A DNA stretch of 64,000 bases from Apis mellifera (lineage: Eukaryota > Arthropoda > Insecta > Hymenoptera > Apidae), in NCBI RefSeq assembly GCF_003254395.2, contig NC_037644.1, positions 10,582,086 through 10,646,085 on the forward strand, given 5' to 3'. The translations under genes and the position numbers were made by a program. Shown one piece after another: positions 51,376 to 64,000 of this stretch. A model generated the notes under the pieces. The model worked only from the letters and a program-made list of their open reading frames with translations. It was not told the origin of the DNA and ran no database searches. Position 1 is the first letter of the stretch, and every line of letters begins with the position of its first letter.

Positions 51376-54300
51376 TCAACTCATAAATTCTGCAGTATGT
51401 TTTTTCCATATAAAATGCTGCTATTTTAATTTCATTTTCCATATAAACAATATGGAAAAATAGTTTATAATTACTGTATAATTTCTTATATTTATTCGTT
51501 TTAGTAGCGGCATTTTTAATTTGTTTCGCTATTGTAGTAACAGTATTTATTTGACTAAACAAAATATTCCATATATCATTCCTGACTTAAAAAATTTTTT
51601 TTTTTTTTTTTACGATAATTTACTTTATTGTATTGTAAGTACTTTATTTAGTACTTTCATTTTATTTTTAGTAGCATTTAAATGTTTTTAAGATATATGT
51701 AATATACATTTTTCAAATTGTCCTATAATTTTAAAAAATTATTAGTTCATTACTTAATTAAGATAAACTTACAACATATTTTAGTAATGAATACCTGATA
51801 TAAACATATATAGAGATTTATTTTAAAGCATTTCCATGTTTTAAAAATTAATATATTGTTCTGATATACATATTTCCTTAAATTACATCTCGTAATTATA
51901 GAAGTATATTTGTACTTAAATTGCTAAATTACACAAACAAATAGAGACTATGCATTTTATATTTTTATTGAAAAGCTGCCTCGCATTACAACATAATAAT
52001 AACTATTCTTAAGTTCATCAAATAACTTAAGTGCCAATGTATTTAATTTTTCTTTGCATAATTTTATAATTCTGTTATAAAAACGTTAACAGTATTGAGT
52101 TTCAAGAAATAATACATTAAAAAAGTATTGAATGTACCTATTTCAAATGAAATAAGTTTAATATAATAGCTTGGAATGGTGCTACATAATAAGTATTTGT
52201 GATACTTTACATCACGTATTATATGACTAAATGAGGCAGCAAACTATGAATAATAATTTTTATCCTAAATAAAAAAGTGAAAAAATACATTAAAGCTCAC
52301 TTTAAAAAATTACATATTAATAACTTTGTTCCATATAATCACGAAACTGTTGAATATTTCAAATCTTTTTATTTTTTTAAATAAACAAAATTTAACAAAA
52401 GTATAGGATGATATTATTAAAGATATATGAAATAAATACAAACGAAACAATATTTAATTTTTTATATCAGTATTTGATGAAATATACTTAATCTTTCATC
52501 TAAAAAAGAAAAAAATAGCAAGCCAATTATAATCACATTATTTCAGATCATATGTTAGCTATATGCGAATATGTAAATATCTAATATAAATGAATTAAAG
52601 AAAATAATAAATTCCTATAGTAATTTGCAATTTAGCTGCTATATATATCAGCTTAAAAATTCTAGTCTGATACAAACAGATTGCAGTGATTATAGGATTG
52701 AAGTGCCAGGGCCAATGAAACTAATACTGTCACTATGAATGTCATTGTTATTAAGTATATCTTTCAAAAAGTAATGATTTCATTTTTTTTCTCAATTCAT
52801 TTCAAATAATTTTTTTCTTTTATTAAAAAGCTTTTAATAAAAGAACTTTCAATAAAATTTTTTCTAAGTTTTTCTAAATAATATTTAATGTTTATAAAAT
52901 TTTAAACATTATGCATTCAAATTATTATATCATTATTATTACTTAAAGATATGTATTTATATAATTTTAGTTTACAATTCAATTAAAAATTATATCATTA
53001 CATTTTGAATGATATTTAATGTAATATATAAAGTAGAATATTAATATTGTATAAATTTTTACACATTTCAGCTGAATGTAGCTTATTTAAATGAAATATA
53101 ATTATAATTGAGTGGAGTGAAATAATTATAAAATATAAAATATTTTCTTTTTACAAATAAGAAAAAAGATATTGGAAATTGTTAAATTTTGGTAACTATA
53201 TTTGTTTGTTTGTTTTGTCATCAAATTTATTTGTCATAATTATTATTATTATTATTACTATTATTATTATTATTATTATTATTACTATTATTATTATTAT
53301 TATTATTAATATTATTATTATTATTTTTATTTTTATTTTATTATTATTATTATTTTTAATATTAATATTATTATTATTATAGTCAAATGTCATTTAATTG
53401 ATACTATTTAATTGCATTTATATTTGTTCATAAAAGTAATATAATACATTCAATTAAAAAAATCTAATTATACCACAAGTACAAGATCCTTAAAAAGTTC
53501 ATATGTAAATCAAATATTGCAATATATCTATATTCATATATAGTATTACAATTATCAGTATGCTACATGTTATTAAAGAATCATGCTTAAAATAGATCTT
53601 ATTTGAAAGTATCTTTTATGTAGCATCCGTCCCCAAACTTAAAATGAAAGCACAAATTTGTTGCATAATAGATTTCAAAATCTTTTTTTGATGTATACAC
53701 TTCTTTAATAAACACATTAATATTACATTTTTACATTAATCATATTTAAAATTTCTTATAGATTTCTTTTTGCAATATCTATATTTGTACATATAGAGAT
53801 AATGTATATGTTTATATGTTATATAGAAATTATGTTAAGTATTTTTGACTTCTTATTATGTTGAATAAATGCAATAAATGCATACAATGCAAAATAAATA
53901 ATATTAAATTGATAGTTTGGTCAAATTTAATCTCAATAATTGTATAAGTTAAAAAATAATTGTCAAAGAAATATCTTCTTATTCATTAGTTTTTACTTCT
54001 TACTTCATATTTTTTCTCCTTCTTTATATTTTAAACAAAAAAAACATTTGCATTATAATTTTATGCACAATCAATTTAATCTAATAACAATTTAGCATAT
54101 TGACCGCATTTAAAAAAGGTCCAATAATTGATATCACTTCATACAAAAGAATATCAATAATAAATCCTTTTATACTTTTATATATTATACATTAATGCTG
54201 AAGCATTAATATAAGATTTTTATGTAATATGTTTACATTTTATGAATCAATAATATTATTGCATTTCTATTTGCAAATTTAAATTCCATACCTGTTTGCA

Positions 54301-55730
54301 AGTTAACAATATGTGACAATAATAGTCCTAAGTAAAAGCAAAAAATTTCTCAATTTCATATATAATATTAATTATAGTTTACTATTTTTACACAGCAATT
54401 TTATTCAAATTCATAATGAAATTAAAATTAAAATATAGTTAGATCAAATGTAATGTTCTAATTACTTGAATATCATAATTTTAATAAAATACTTTGTCTT
54501 CCTTTAGAATATTATAAACTATTTACTATTTAATATTATTATTAATTGAAAAAACAACGACATTGTGAATAAAATATGGTATTAACATACATTTTTATAT
54601 AAGTAAAATTATATAAATTTTTCTCATATATTTGCATTATTTACTACTAATTATTTATTCTGTTTTGAAAAAATATTTCCATTTATATTTAAAATATTTA
54701 ATTACGTAAATAATCTTTGATATAGATTATAAATATATTTATATCAAAGATTAAAAATCATTTATAAAACATCATTTATAAAATGCAAGTCAAATGCCTC
54801 AAATTAATTATATATATATTATACAATTATTTTTAATATTAAAAAGAATTTTTTATTTGAAAAATATAAATGGAGGAAATTTAAAATTATTATAAAAATA
54901 TAAATATAATTTTGTATATAAAATTATATTGCATGTTATTTTATTTTTAAAATTTAAATTAATAATTTGAAAATAATTGGTTTGTATATATGGAAATAAA
55001 TAAATGAAAATTATTTTATTTTCATTGCTTAGTGCATATATAATTTTGTATGAAAAAAATATACTTTTTTGAAGAATTTAATAATAATAATAAAATATAA
55101 TATTCCAAATTTTTATTTATGAAAAATTTTGATATTTAACAAAATAATTTACTATTTGTTTCAAATGTATATTATTTGCATAAAATCTTAAAAATTAATT
55201 TTTTGCTTATTATAATATATTATATTAAATGTTATTAAGCAATGAAATATTAATATGATCAAATTGTTATTATATTATTACTAAAATACTAAACAAAATA
55301 TTGATACAGCTTAGTAGCTGGTTTTATGTATTAAGCAATCAATTTAAAAAGCATATGATAGATAATAAATAAATAATGGAAAGAAACACAATTTTTAAAA
55401 GTATAGTTGTAGAATTGTATATAATCAAAGAGTGAAAATTGTATTTTTTCTTTTTTATGGACCATAAATTCAAATTAATTCAAATGTAAATAATTTTTTG
55501 GATAAATTTTTTTCTGTTAACAATGAAAAAGATACTTGTAACTATATTAAACTTCTGTATATAATTAATATTTGTGTTCTTAATGCATCAATTTATCCTT
55601 TTTATTATATGATTTTATATTTCAATAATAAAATAAAAAATAATATTTATTTTTTCTTTATTTATATATTCATATTTATATTATAATTATAATATTATAA
55701 ATAATTTAATAATTGAATTTTTTATTGCTG
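51376..55730. other. AT-rich intergenic sequence between convergent genes
   Basis: This gap holds the 3' flanks of the SH3 adaptor (+) and the lectin (-). Only AT-rich low-complexity sequence and microsatellites are seen; short open frames such as 55498-55686 are compositional. Confidence 0.6.
53238..53382. repeat. (ATT)n microsatellite, interrupted
   Basis: About 145 bp of ATT triplets with a few ACT, AAT and TTT variants. It creates poly-Ile and poly-Asn open frames on the two strands, which are artefacts. Confidence 0.95.
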
Positions 55731-55737
55731 CAAAATA

Positions 55738-55743
55738 TTTATT
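55738..55743 (-). terminator. Poly(A) signal AATAAA (minus strand) of the lectin gene
   Basis: TTTATT on the plus strand reads AATAAA in the lectin direction, 70 bp after its stop codon. Confidence 0.4.
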
Positions 55744-55812
55744 TTAAATATTGTTTAATAATATAAGTAATAATAGTACATTTGAATTTATAAATTAAAA
55801 GCATTTAATTTT

Positions 55813-56991
55813 TTAATTATGTAAATATCGATATATTGGTGAAATTTCGCAGATAAAAGTTAAGATGCTATCACAAGGCACAATTTTCCAAAAAGGTCCG
55901 AATTTAGATGATATAAGTGTAACACACCCTATCAAATGAGATGGTTGTCCTCTTCCCCATGCTCTATAATTAAAACACGAAAGTGATTCACCTAAAATTA
56001 TATAATTTTTTTATTAATTATTTTTAACTTCTAAAATTTATGAAGAAAATTTACTTAAATATATTATAATTTTTGAATATCTCAACAAATAAATTAATAA
56101 AATATTTTATTAATTTTATTATGCTCTTTAAATGAAAAAAATAAAAATTTGAATAATTAAATAAATTTAATTTATAAAATTTATAAAATATTATCAATAG
56201 AATACCAAATTCGTTTTCCCATATTTTTTCATTGTTATAATTACTAAGTCCAACAAAAGTAGGTGTGTCTAATGAAATATATTTTGCGAGTCCATTGGTA
56301 CGTTCTTCGCTAATTATATGAGCAAGTGATGCATTTATTTTTTGACAAGATATCTGGGCTTGGCTGTAATTTAAATTATTGCTTGAAAATGCAAATATTC
56401 CTGTTCTAGGGATGCAAGCCAATGTAAAACTAGAACCTAAAAATAATTTCTAACAATAATTTTTATCAAAAATATAGTTTGAATATTTTTACTTTCTATA
56501 TTGTTTACCAGTTGGGATGACACTAGGATACATGCTATAATATTTATAATTTTTATCTTGCACAAGTGTAGTAAAGTTATAAATCTCAGGACACTCAAGT
56601 GCTTGGCATGTTTTCCTTAATGATTTATTTCTATTATGCATACCAATATTGAACTCTATATAAATAGACATGATTTTTTAATATGCATTTCTATATTATT
56701 ATCTATTGTTATACATATATATATATTTTTTTATGATATCTTACCATCATTAATTTCTATGCCGTAATTAAATGCCAAAGCTTTTTTGTTCAAAGCAAAT
56801 TTTCTACATTCATTCACATTTTTAATTAATGTCCTCGAAAGTATTAACTGATCCGAACGAGCGTTAGATTTCATCAATTTATAATATGGTAATTGTTGTG
56901 AATTAATTTCACAACAATTATCGCATACAATTAAATTTAATATTAAACATGCTACTAAGTATATTAAAAGTATTAAAATTATTTTCTTCAT
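55813..56991 (-). CDS. Secreted PAN/apple-like + C-type lectin domain protein, 267 aa
   Basis: Four minus-strand exons: 56991-56745, 56655-56509, 56436-56206, 55991-55813, all joined in phase 1. A hydrophobic signal peptide (about 1-22) is followed by a Cys-containing module (about 24-131) whose ECRKFALNKKALAFNYG and CQALECP motifs resemble a PAN/apple domain. A C-type lectin fold follows (about 132-258). Its canonical disulphide Cys pairs are present (C162-C256, C231-C248), with FVGL in the WIGL position, W220 and W243. The long-loop sugar motif is QPS rather than EPN or QPD, and the WND motif is missing, so Ca-dependent sugar binding is probably lost. There is no membrane anchor. A likely 5' UTR intron (GTAAGT near 57053, acceptor TTTTAG just before the ATG) supports the start. 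It may act in recognition or matrix binding; the ligand is unknown. Confidence 0.88.
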
Positions 56992-57753
56992 TTCTAAAAT
57001 TTTTAAAGTTTACAACAACAAAATCTTATCCAATTGAATATTTACTTACAATTGAATATGTGCGACAATTGTACTTTTCTGTACAATTTGAATACTTCTC
57101 GATGATTATATGCACAGATATAATTCATCGTCGGATAAAGATAATTAACTTGTATATCAACGCGATATGTATACAATAGATACAAACGGAATTCCAATTA
57201 AGACAATTGACAGACATTGAAACATATAATAATATAATATAACAATAAATCATAATTAATTTTTTTAAACTTAATTAAAAAAAATAATTTTTCTTTAAAA
57301 AATTAATTTATAAAAATCATAAAATATAACGAGTAAAAACAAGAAATATATCTCTTATTTTATTATTTTTAATTTTCTTAGATAAATATTTTAAAAAATA
57401 TGGAAAATATGAAAATCTTTTCAACAGATAGCTTGAAGTAATGGTATTGAATTATAATGATTTTCAATAAATAGATGCATATATTGTTTATAATATATTA
57501 TTAATAACAGATTCAATATTTTAGACATAACATAATATACATCATTATTACATTAATTATATATTAGAATTTGTTAGACTTTGTTAAAATAAATTTTTTA
57601 TAAATATTTATACCAATTAAATCTCTGGATTTAATCATTTTAATATATCAAAATCATAGAATCATTCATTATAGAACTTCACAAAAAGTGATTAGTATAA
57701 TTTTAAATGATTAGATGATTTAAGTGAAAATCTACATTTATATTTGACATGAT
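56992..57753. other. Spacer between lectin and adenylate kinase genes
   Basis: Holds the lectin promoter and 5' UTR (right-to-left) and the 3' UTR of the kinase gene. The plus-strand frame at 56949-57179 overlaps the lectin first exon and has no support. Confidence 0.55.
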
Positions 57754-59509
57754 TTAAGATTCATTTAATAAAGTATTAATTACTTTTACAACTTCATCAA
57801 ATATTTCATCCTCATTGCCATTAGCATCAATCTAAATAAAATAGTTTTCAATTAATTTATTATTCTATTCTATGTATTCATGTAAATAAGAAATCATTTA
57901 TAAATAGAAAATTAATATACAAATATTTACCTTTACAACTTTGTCTTTATAATGTTCAATAATTTCTGCATGTCTGTTCATATTAAATAGTTTGATTCTA
58001 TTTTTGATTGTTTCTTGATTATCATCAGCTCTTTTTAAGACTTCTGCACGTCCTAATAATCTCTTCTCTAATATTTCACTTGAGGCATCAAAGAAAATGA
58101 TTAAATCAACAGGACACACCTAAATTGATTAAACATGTAAAGTTTTTTTTAGTATTATTTTTTAGTATTATCAATTTCCCAGTTTTTGCTTTTATGTATT
58201 ATATACATGTACATGTTATATACCATGTACATTATGAAATATATAATATAGATATGGATATTTATATTATTATATTATTATAGTTCCAAAGAAGAAAAAT
58301 AAAAAAAAAGATTTTAATTGCATATGAAATAAATATAAATCTTATTTCGATATGATATTAATTTGCAATATTCTTTTTAATATTTATTCAAATTATTTTC
58401 AATATAAATAAAACTTTAATAATATTTCTTTCAGGAATTGTTTATTAATAAATATATTTTATAATTGATTGTGTTAATGCTTACGTTTTTTTCAAAAAGA
58501 AGACCTTGACCCAATTCACGGGGATATCCGTCAATAAGAAATCCAGTGTTTGTCATTTTTTCTTGTTTAACTTTTTGCATTCGTTCTTTTATCAGATCCA
58601 ATACAATATCCTAATAAAAAATAAGATTTATTCGTTTATTATAAAAAATATTTTAATATAAAAAATATACGTACAATAAATATTTATTAATACATATACA
58701 TAACTATATTATAATTATATCATTAATTAAATGATATATATAAGTTTTGAAAAATTTAAAATATTAATTTAAAAAATTAATAATTTAATTTAAAATAAAA
58801 TGAAAATAAATCTAAAGTAAAATAAAATAGAAACAATTCTTAAAATTTATTTTCATATATTTTCTAAAAATAGCTTATATCGAAATATTTATATTCTTGA
58901 TATCATAAAAGATATTTATTTATTTTATCATTTGTTTATTCAAATATCTAATATTAGAAAACATTTTAAATATTGAAAAGATTAAAGTTTTTTTTTTAAT
59001 TTTTTCATGTTATAATCATGTTCTATACAAATTTCTAAACAAAATACGAAAAAAATCATTTATATATATAAAATACATTAAAAATCTGATTATGTAGAAA
59101 GAAAAAAGAAGTTATATGAATAAAATTATATCCTCATGATGAAACTAAGCTATTAAGCTAAATTAAGCTTGACAATATATATCAATATCATTAAAATCAA
59201 TGTGTTCTTCTACATAATTATATATGTATTAATATTTTGTAAAACATAGATATACATGAAAAATATCTGTGTATAAATTTCTCCTTAAATTACTTTTAAT
59301 TTTAATTACAAAGCATAATTTACCGTTGAGACAAATAAACCTTTAGACATTGTTTCCTGTAGAAAAGTACCTTGAGGACTACCACGGGCAACTTCTTCCC
59401 GTAATAGATCACCACTGCTTATATGATAAAATCCATATTTTTCAATAATTCGTTTGCACTGTGTTCCTTTTCCACATCCTGGTCCACCAATTATCCAAAC
59501 AATCTTCAT
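57754..59509 (-). CDS. Adenylate kinase 1-type nucleoside monophosphate kinase, 192 aa
   Basis: Catalyses ATP + AMP = 2 ADP; a cytosolic energy-balance enzyme of the AK1 (short) class. Four minus-strand exons: 59509-59324, 58610-58485, 58119-57931, 57831-57754, all in phase 0. The P-loop is GGPGCGKGTQ (8-17). The AMP-site segment is SSGDLLREE, and GFLIDGYPRE (85-94) carries the catalytic-site Arg93. R128, R134, DD (136-137) and R145 form the short lid and phosphate-binding set. Length matches vertebrate AK1 (194 aa), and the lid is the short form without a zinc finger. UMP-CMP kinase is the near alternative; the overall match to AK1 is better. The frame upstream of residue 1 is open for eight codons but only begins at a GTG, so the ATG at 59509 is taken. 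Confidence 0.92.
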
Positions 59510-60541
59510 TTTTTTAAAATTGGTTAATAACACCGGTGCAATAAATAAATATTCTTGTTCAAAATATGATTTACAAATGTTTCTTATTGATGCTTGCTTC
59601 TCGCCCTAATAAAAGTGCACTTTTTGTGCATTAATTTAACTCAAAAATTTTTATAGTAATTTAGTTGGTTAATTTTTAAATGATCGATGCGTGAATGTTC
59701 CACGAAATATATTAATGTAAGTAAACACACGAATGGGATGTTAATACTTTTGATTGTTTCATAGTTTCGTCAATTTATTTATAAATATTTGAATATTTTA
59801 AATTTGAAATAAAAAATATTCAATCAAAACTTATTTTTAAAAATTAATTCAACATGCAGATTATTTTTATCAATCAATATCAATAAATTTTATCAATGAA
59901 TATCATTCCACCACGTAATTTGCAAATTATTTGTATTTCTTAAGTTTTATTTTACTTGCCTAGTCTATATTGTCATTGCATATTATATTTATTTATTTAT
60001 AGATATTATTAATTTTCGCTTCAGAAATCAAAGCGTAAAATACGAGTTTACTTTTTCTTTTTATAAAAGAAGACAAATTTTTTTTATAAAATAAAGAAAA
60101 ATTATTTATGAATATATATATATATTATGAAATAAAATGAATTTTACAAATTTACAACATGATATAGATATAGACTATTTAAGTTACAAAATAAAAATTT
60201 GTTAAATTCGTTTTTTAAAAAATATTATAAAAAAATTATTATTGGATAATATTAAAATGTATGAATTATTTCAAAAGTGGAGATTCAAATTACACATATC
60301 TTCATATATCTCATTTACAATACATATTATGCAATATTCGAAGTTATTTAATTTTTCCGCATTTATAATAATTTATAAAAATGTAATAATTATGTTCAAA
60401 ATTCAATTTTTCAAAATTGATTATATAATATAATTGTAAAAAATATTAAAAAATATGAAAAATATATTCCATTATTTAGAAAAATTGTTGACAAAAACTA
60501 ACACTATTCGTCGCTATTAATTTTATATATTCAATCTTAAG
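59510..60541. other. 5' flank of the kinase gene, AT-rich
   Basis: On the minus strand CTTTTATTAG at 59615-59606 could be a splice acceptor for a 5' UTR exon running to the kinase ATG. No further coding sequence seen. Confidence 0.5.
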
Positions 60542-60607
60542 AAATACTAATTGATACTTATTAAGTATCAATTATACTATATACTTAATAAGTATCAATT
60601 AGTATTT
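60542..60607. repeat. Perfect inverted repeat, 27-bp arms, 12-nt spacer
   Basis: The arm at 60542-60568 (starts AAATACTAATTGATACTTA) is exactly complementary to 60581-60607. Each arm also contains the near-palindrome ATACTTATTAAGTAT. It would fold into an uninterrupted 27-bp AT-rich hairpin. Confidence 0.95.
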
Positions 60608-61169
60608 GCAAAATATATGATAAAAGGACTTGTTAAATAATCATATATAGTTTAGATAATAAACAGAATTTTTACAACATTTATCACTCTAAAATCATTC
60701 ATAAAAATGTAAGTTCTAAATATTAAAAAAAAATTAATAAATGCTATTTTAAAATCATAATAAATCATTTCATTGAAAACACATAATCAAATTCTAAATT
60801 ATCTTTTTATTAGCTTCTTTTATGAAATATTAATATAAAATTTCATTATATATACTTAACAATATAAAATTTGTTACATTTTTCAATAAATTTATTGAAA
60901 AAATTAATTTATTATTAATATATATATATATATATTTGTATAATTTATAATTTTTTACATCGAGTTTTTTCAAATTTTTAATCAGTATAAATATTTCATT
61001 TATCATTAGATATTTCAATTTTATCGATCAATATTTAACATTAATTTTGCTTCTGATATTTCTCAATTTCTTATTCTCTTCCTTCTAATAATTTTAAATA
61101 TATATTATAGATATTTTCCTTAAATTTTAAGGTAATTTTCATATATGAATATTTTATAATAAAATTACA

Positions 61170-61238
<69 letters not shown>

Positions 61239-62385
61239 GTATTAATATTATATATATATATGCAATCCAATGATCACATAAATTAATTTTCATTTATAAA
61301 TATTTACTAGCATTTATTTTCAACTTTAAATACATATAAAAATATTTCTTTGAATATACATTACAAATTTAAATTCTGGTTTCGATTATATTTTTCTTTA
61401 AATTAATAATTAATTATATATATTTATAAATATACAAAATATTTTTATATATTTTTATATATTAAAAATTTCATTATTTTTATCAGTCTTCGAATATTTA
61501 AAATTATGTTATTTTTTTATAATATATTTTATTAATTTATTTTCAATTCATATAATTTTTAAAATACAATTTGTACAAAATTTGTTATAGAATTTATTAT
61601 TATTTTCTGATTGGTATCACTGGAATAATAAACGCGATAAGTGTTTCATGCTTGCTTATAATGAAAAAGTTGAAATTTTTTTGTTCTCTACAAAAATAAA
61701 TTAAAAAAATATTATTAAAATCTTATAATTTTGATCATTAAAAAATAGATCAAATTTCAATATTAATTTTTACGTCATATAACAGATTTTTATATATTAC
61801 ATAACCTGTTAATGTTTTCATCGTAAAAAATATTTAAAGTATTTGTTTTACGTAATAATCTAATACAAGATTAAATAATATTATATATTTTATTATCTAT
61901 TCTTATACAATTTTATTGCTATCTTATATATATTTTTATAATTTTACTTTTATATCACTTTTAACAATAAAATATAGAATTTATTTAACTTGTATTAATT
62001 ATTATGTATTGCAATTATATTATTACATATAGCACTAAAAATATAAATATAATTGAAAAAAACATATAGAAAATTTTTAATAATATTGATTTTCAATAAA
62101 AAAAAATATTCATAAAAGAACATATATAAAATTTATAATAATATAGCTTAAAATTTTTAATTGAAAATTATATAAATTGTATAAATATGCATAATCTTCA
62201 AAATTTGATAATCACGATAACCACTAATTATTGGGATTTTGTTTAACGTATATTAAATAATAATAATGAACAATAAAAATGGCGCGATTATAAATGTATA
62301 AAAATCAAACAATATTTTGATAAGTTTAATAAATTGATTTAGAAATCATTAAAATAAATATATTGACGATATATGTGATCGTTTA
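60608..62385. other. AT-rich intergenic sequence
   Basis: No gene recognised. Contains TA runs near 60920 and the (ATT)n tract listed separately. Confidence 0.6.
61171..61238. repeat. (ATT)n microsatellite, pure
   Basis: About 22 uninterrupted ATT triplets. The purity suggests a young and variable tract. Confidence 0.97.
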
Positions 62386-62390
62386 CTTAC

Positions 62391-62540
62391 TGTTCAAGAT
62401 CCATCAGATTCAAGATTTCACTATTAACTACTGACAGAATAGAAAGTCGAACTTTTCGCGTTAAAATTTCGAACATATCGATTTTTCATTGGCATCAGGT
62501 GGATGTTATTTTACGCATGTGCAATTATAAAATCAGCATG
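62391..62540 (-). other. Candidate minus-strand leader exon
   Basis: A locally GC-richer stretch ends on the minus strand in TTGAACA|GTAAGTAAAC, an excellent donor (GT at 62390-62389). TCAGT (62434-62430) is initiator-like. It could be a distal 5' UTR exon of the adenylate kinase gene, whose ATG is 2.9 kb further along the same strand. No coding frame. Confidence 0.3.
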
Positions 62541-64000
62541 CAAGATGATACAATACATATATTATACATATTTGGAAATGTATATATTTCATAACTCACA
62601 CTAACTTCATATCTTGAATTTTTTATCATTTTAAATTTTTTCCAAATTAATATTTGTAGATTAATAAAAAAAATTTATAAAATTAATAACGACGAATATA
62701 AATACAAATATTAAAAGAAAAAAAAAAATACTGGACAATCAATCATATGAAAATGAACGAAATAATTTCAGAAAGGTAAGTATGTGAAATTATATTAAAG
62801 AATGTAATGCAAGATTAAAATATATACATATGTATGTATATACATGTATGTATATTCTTTTACCTCGAAAATAAAATTATCTTGATCTAAAATTCTATAA
62901 AACTCTATATTCTTACTTAAATATATTAAAAATTAAAAATAATTTAGAAAACAAGATATACACTTTTCAGAATTAATGATTGAAAAAAATTTTAGAAACT
63001 TGAACACCCCGTTTGAAAGCTAATTCTAGTACTACTAGAATAATTTTAAGATTTAAGCTATTCACCAGAATAGATAATTGTGTAGTATTATCTATATGTA
63101 TATATAAATAAGCGTATACAATCGAAAAATAAAACAGACAATTTCAGTGTTTAAAAATAAATGTATGGTAAATGATAAATCCTGGTTTTATTATAATAAA
63201 TTATTAATTATAATAAAATTAATTATAATAAAATTATAATTATAATAAATATAGAAAAATCACAAATTATATTACTCTTTTACGATATTAATTAACATTT
63301 ATTACGATGTTAATTAATCTTTTTTTTGATAGATAAATAGAATCTTTTTATTTAATCAACATCATATTACAAAAATTTTATATTAAATAGCTAATTTTTC
63401 TAATATTAATCTTTTTATTAGATAGACACCATATATTAATATTAATTGTTAATAAATTTTAAAATATGTGAAATATTTTTACTCAAAACTTGAAAATTTT
63501 ATAATAAATATTATACAAATATTTATTAAATATTTATTGTAAAAAAATTTATATCTAAAAAAATATTTTCAAATTTTAAAAGAAATTCTATAAAAATTCT
63601 ATAAAAATTTAAAAAAAATAATTTAATAGAAAATTTAAAATTAATAAAAGTTAAATATTAAATGATTATTTAATTTCTTTATATTATTATATTTTTTATT
63701 AATTTAGAAAATATTGAATTTACAATATATAAAATAATTATATTTTTAAAGATCTCAATTTATATTTTAACTTTAATAATAATATTTATTTTTTATTTTT
63801 ATATAATTATTTATTTTAAAAATTAAAATTTAAGTTATTTCATATAATATATTACAAGTTATCTTACATATTATGTTAACAAATTTAAATCTCAAATTTT
63901 TATTGGTCAATTATTTTTGATGGATTTACTTCCGTTAAGTGTGAACGATACTTAACGCTTGTATCCTAGAATCATCTCGAATACTATTTACAGGTTATTC
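62541..64000. other. AT-rich sequence to window end
   Basis: No gene recognised. A stem-loop with 8-bp arms (CGTTAAGT/ACTTAACG, 63933-63957) lies in a slightly GC-richer end that may belong to a gene outside the window. Confidence 0.55.

Noticed and set aside
53179..53393. Poly-Ile and poly-Asn frames on both strands
   Set aside because: Translation of the (ATT)n microsatellite.
59510..59533. Eight-codon N-terminal extension of adenylate kinase
   Set aside because: The upstream codon is GTG, not ATG. The ATG at 59509 gives the length expected for AK1.

Overview
The window is animal nuclear DNA. It is roughly four-fifths A+T, has split genes with GT-AG introns, and has long AT-rich gaps filled with microsatellites. 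The recognisable proteins are a Dorsal-type Rel factor, a Cindr/CD2AP adaptor and a Rab GTPase. Together with the extreme AT content and CpG-rich islands only at gene starts, they point to a hymenopteran insect, most likely a honey bee (Apis). Species is inference; the insect assignment is well supported.

Layout. 1-2.5 kb: AT-rich, no gene seen. 2.55-3.5 kb: a GC-richer island with a well-spaced minus-strand TATA/initiator pair and a 64-residue Ser-rich ORF, a candidate small gene. 3.7-15 kb: mostly featureless, with a palindrome at 3.73 kb and a four-copy minisatellite at 9.85-10.36 kb. 15.0-20.05 kb: a candidate noncoding first exon followed by a field of old tandem repeats. 22.39-25.09 kb (+): Dorsal/Rel factor, 10 exons, 503 aa. 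29.05-31.55 kb (+): secreted GDSL phospholipase B-like enzyme, 7 exons, 405 aa. 33.45-33.62 kb: MITE-like inverted repeat. 35.25-36.25 kb (+): unrecognised multipass membrane protein, 3 exons, 275 aa. 38.98-41.96 kb (+): Rab GTPase, 5 exons, 218 aa. 48.58-51.38 kb (+): Cindr/CD2AP/SH3KBP1 adaptor, 8 exons, 535 aa. 55.81-56.99 kb (-): secreted PAN + C-type lectin protein, 4 exons, 267 aa. 57.75-59.51 kb (-): adenylate kinase 1-type, 4 exons, 192 aa. 59.6-64 kb: AT-rich, with a perfect 27-bp inverted repeat and an (ATT)n tract.

The exon models were joined by hand from splice sites. In all seven recognised genes every junction keeps phase and the joined frame runs from ATG to stop. The genes are ordinary single-copy metazoan genes with separate jobs: immune and axis transcription, lipid hydrolysis, vesicle traffic, actin/endocytosis scaffolding, carbohydrate or surface recognition, and nucleotide balance. 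Nothing suggests an operon-like or cassette system. The least explained parts are the 3 kb minus-strand mini-gene, the 15-20 kb repeat-rich candidate noncoding unit and the membrane protein at 35 kb. No tRNA, rRNA, CRISPR array, intact transposase or viral gene was recognised.
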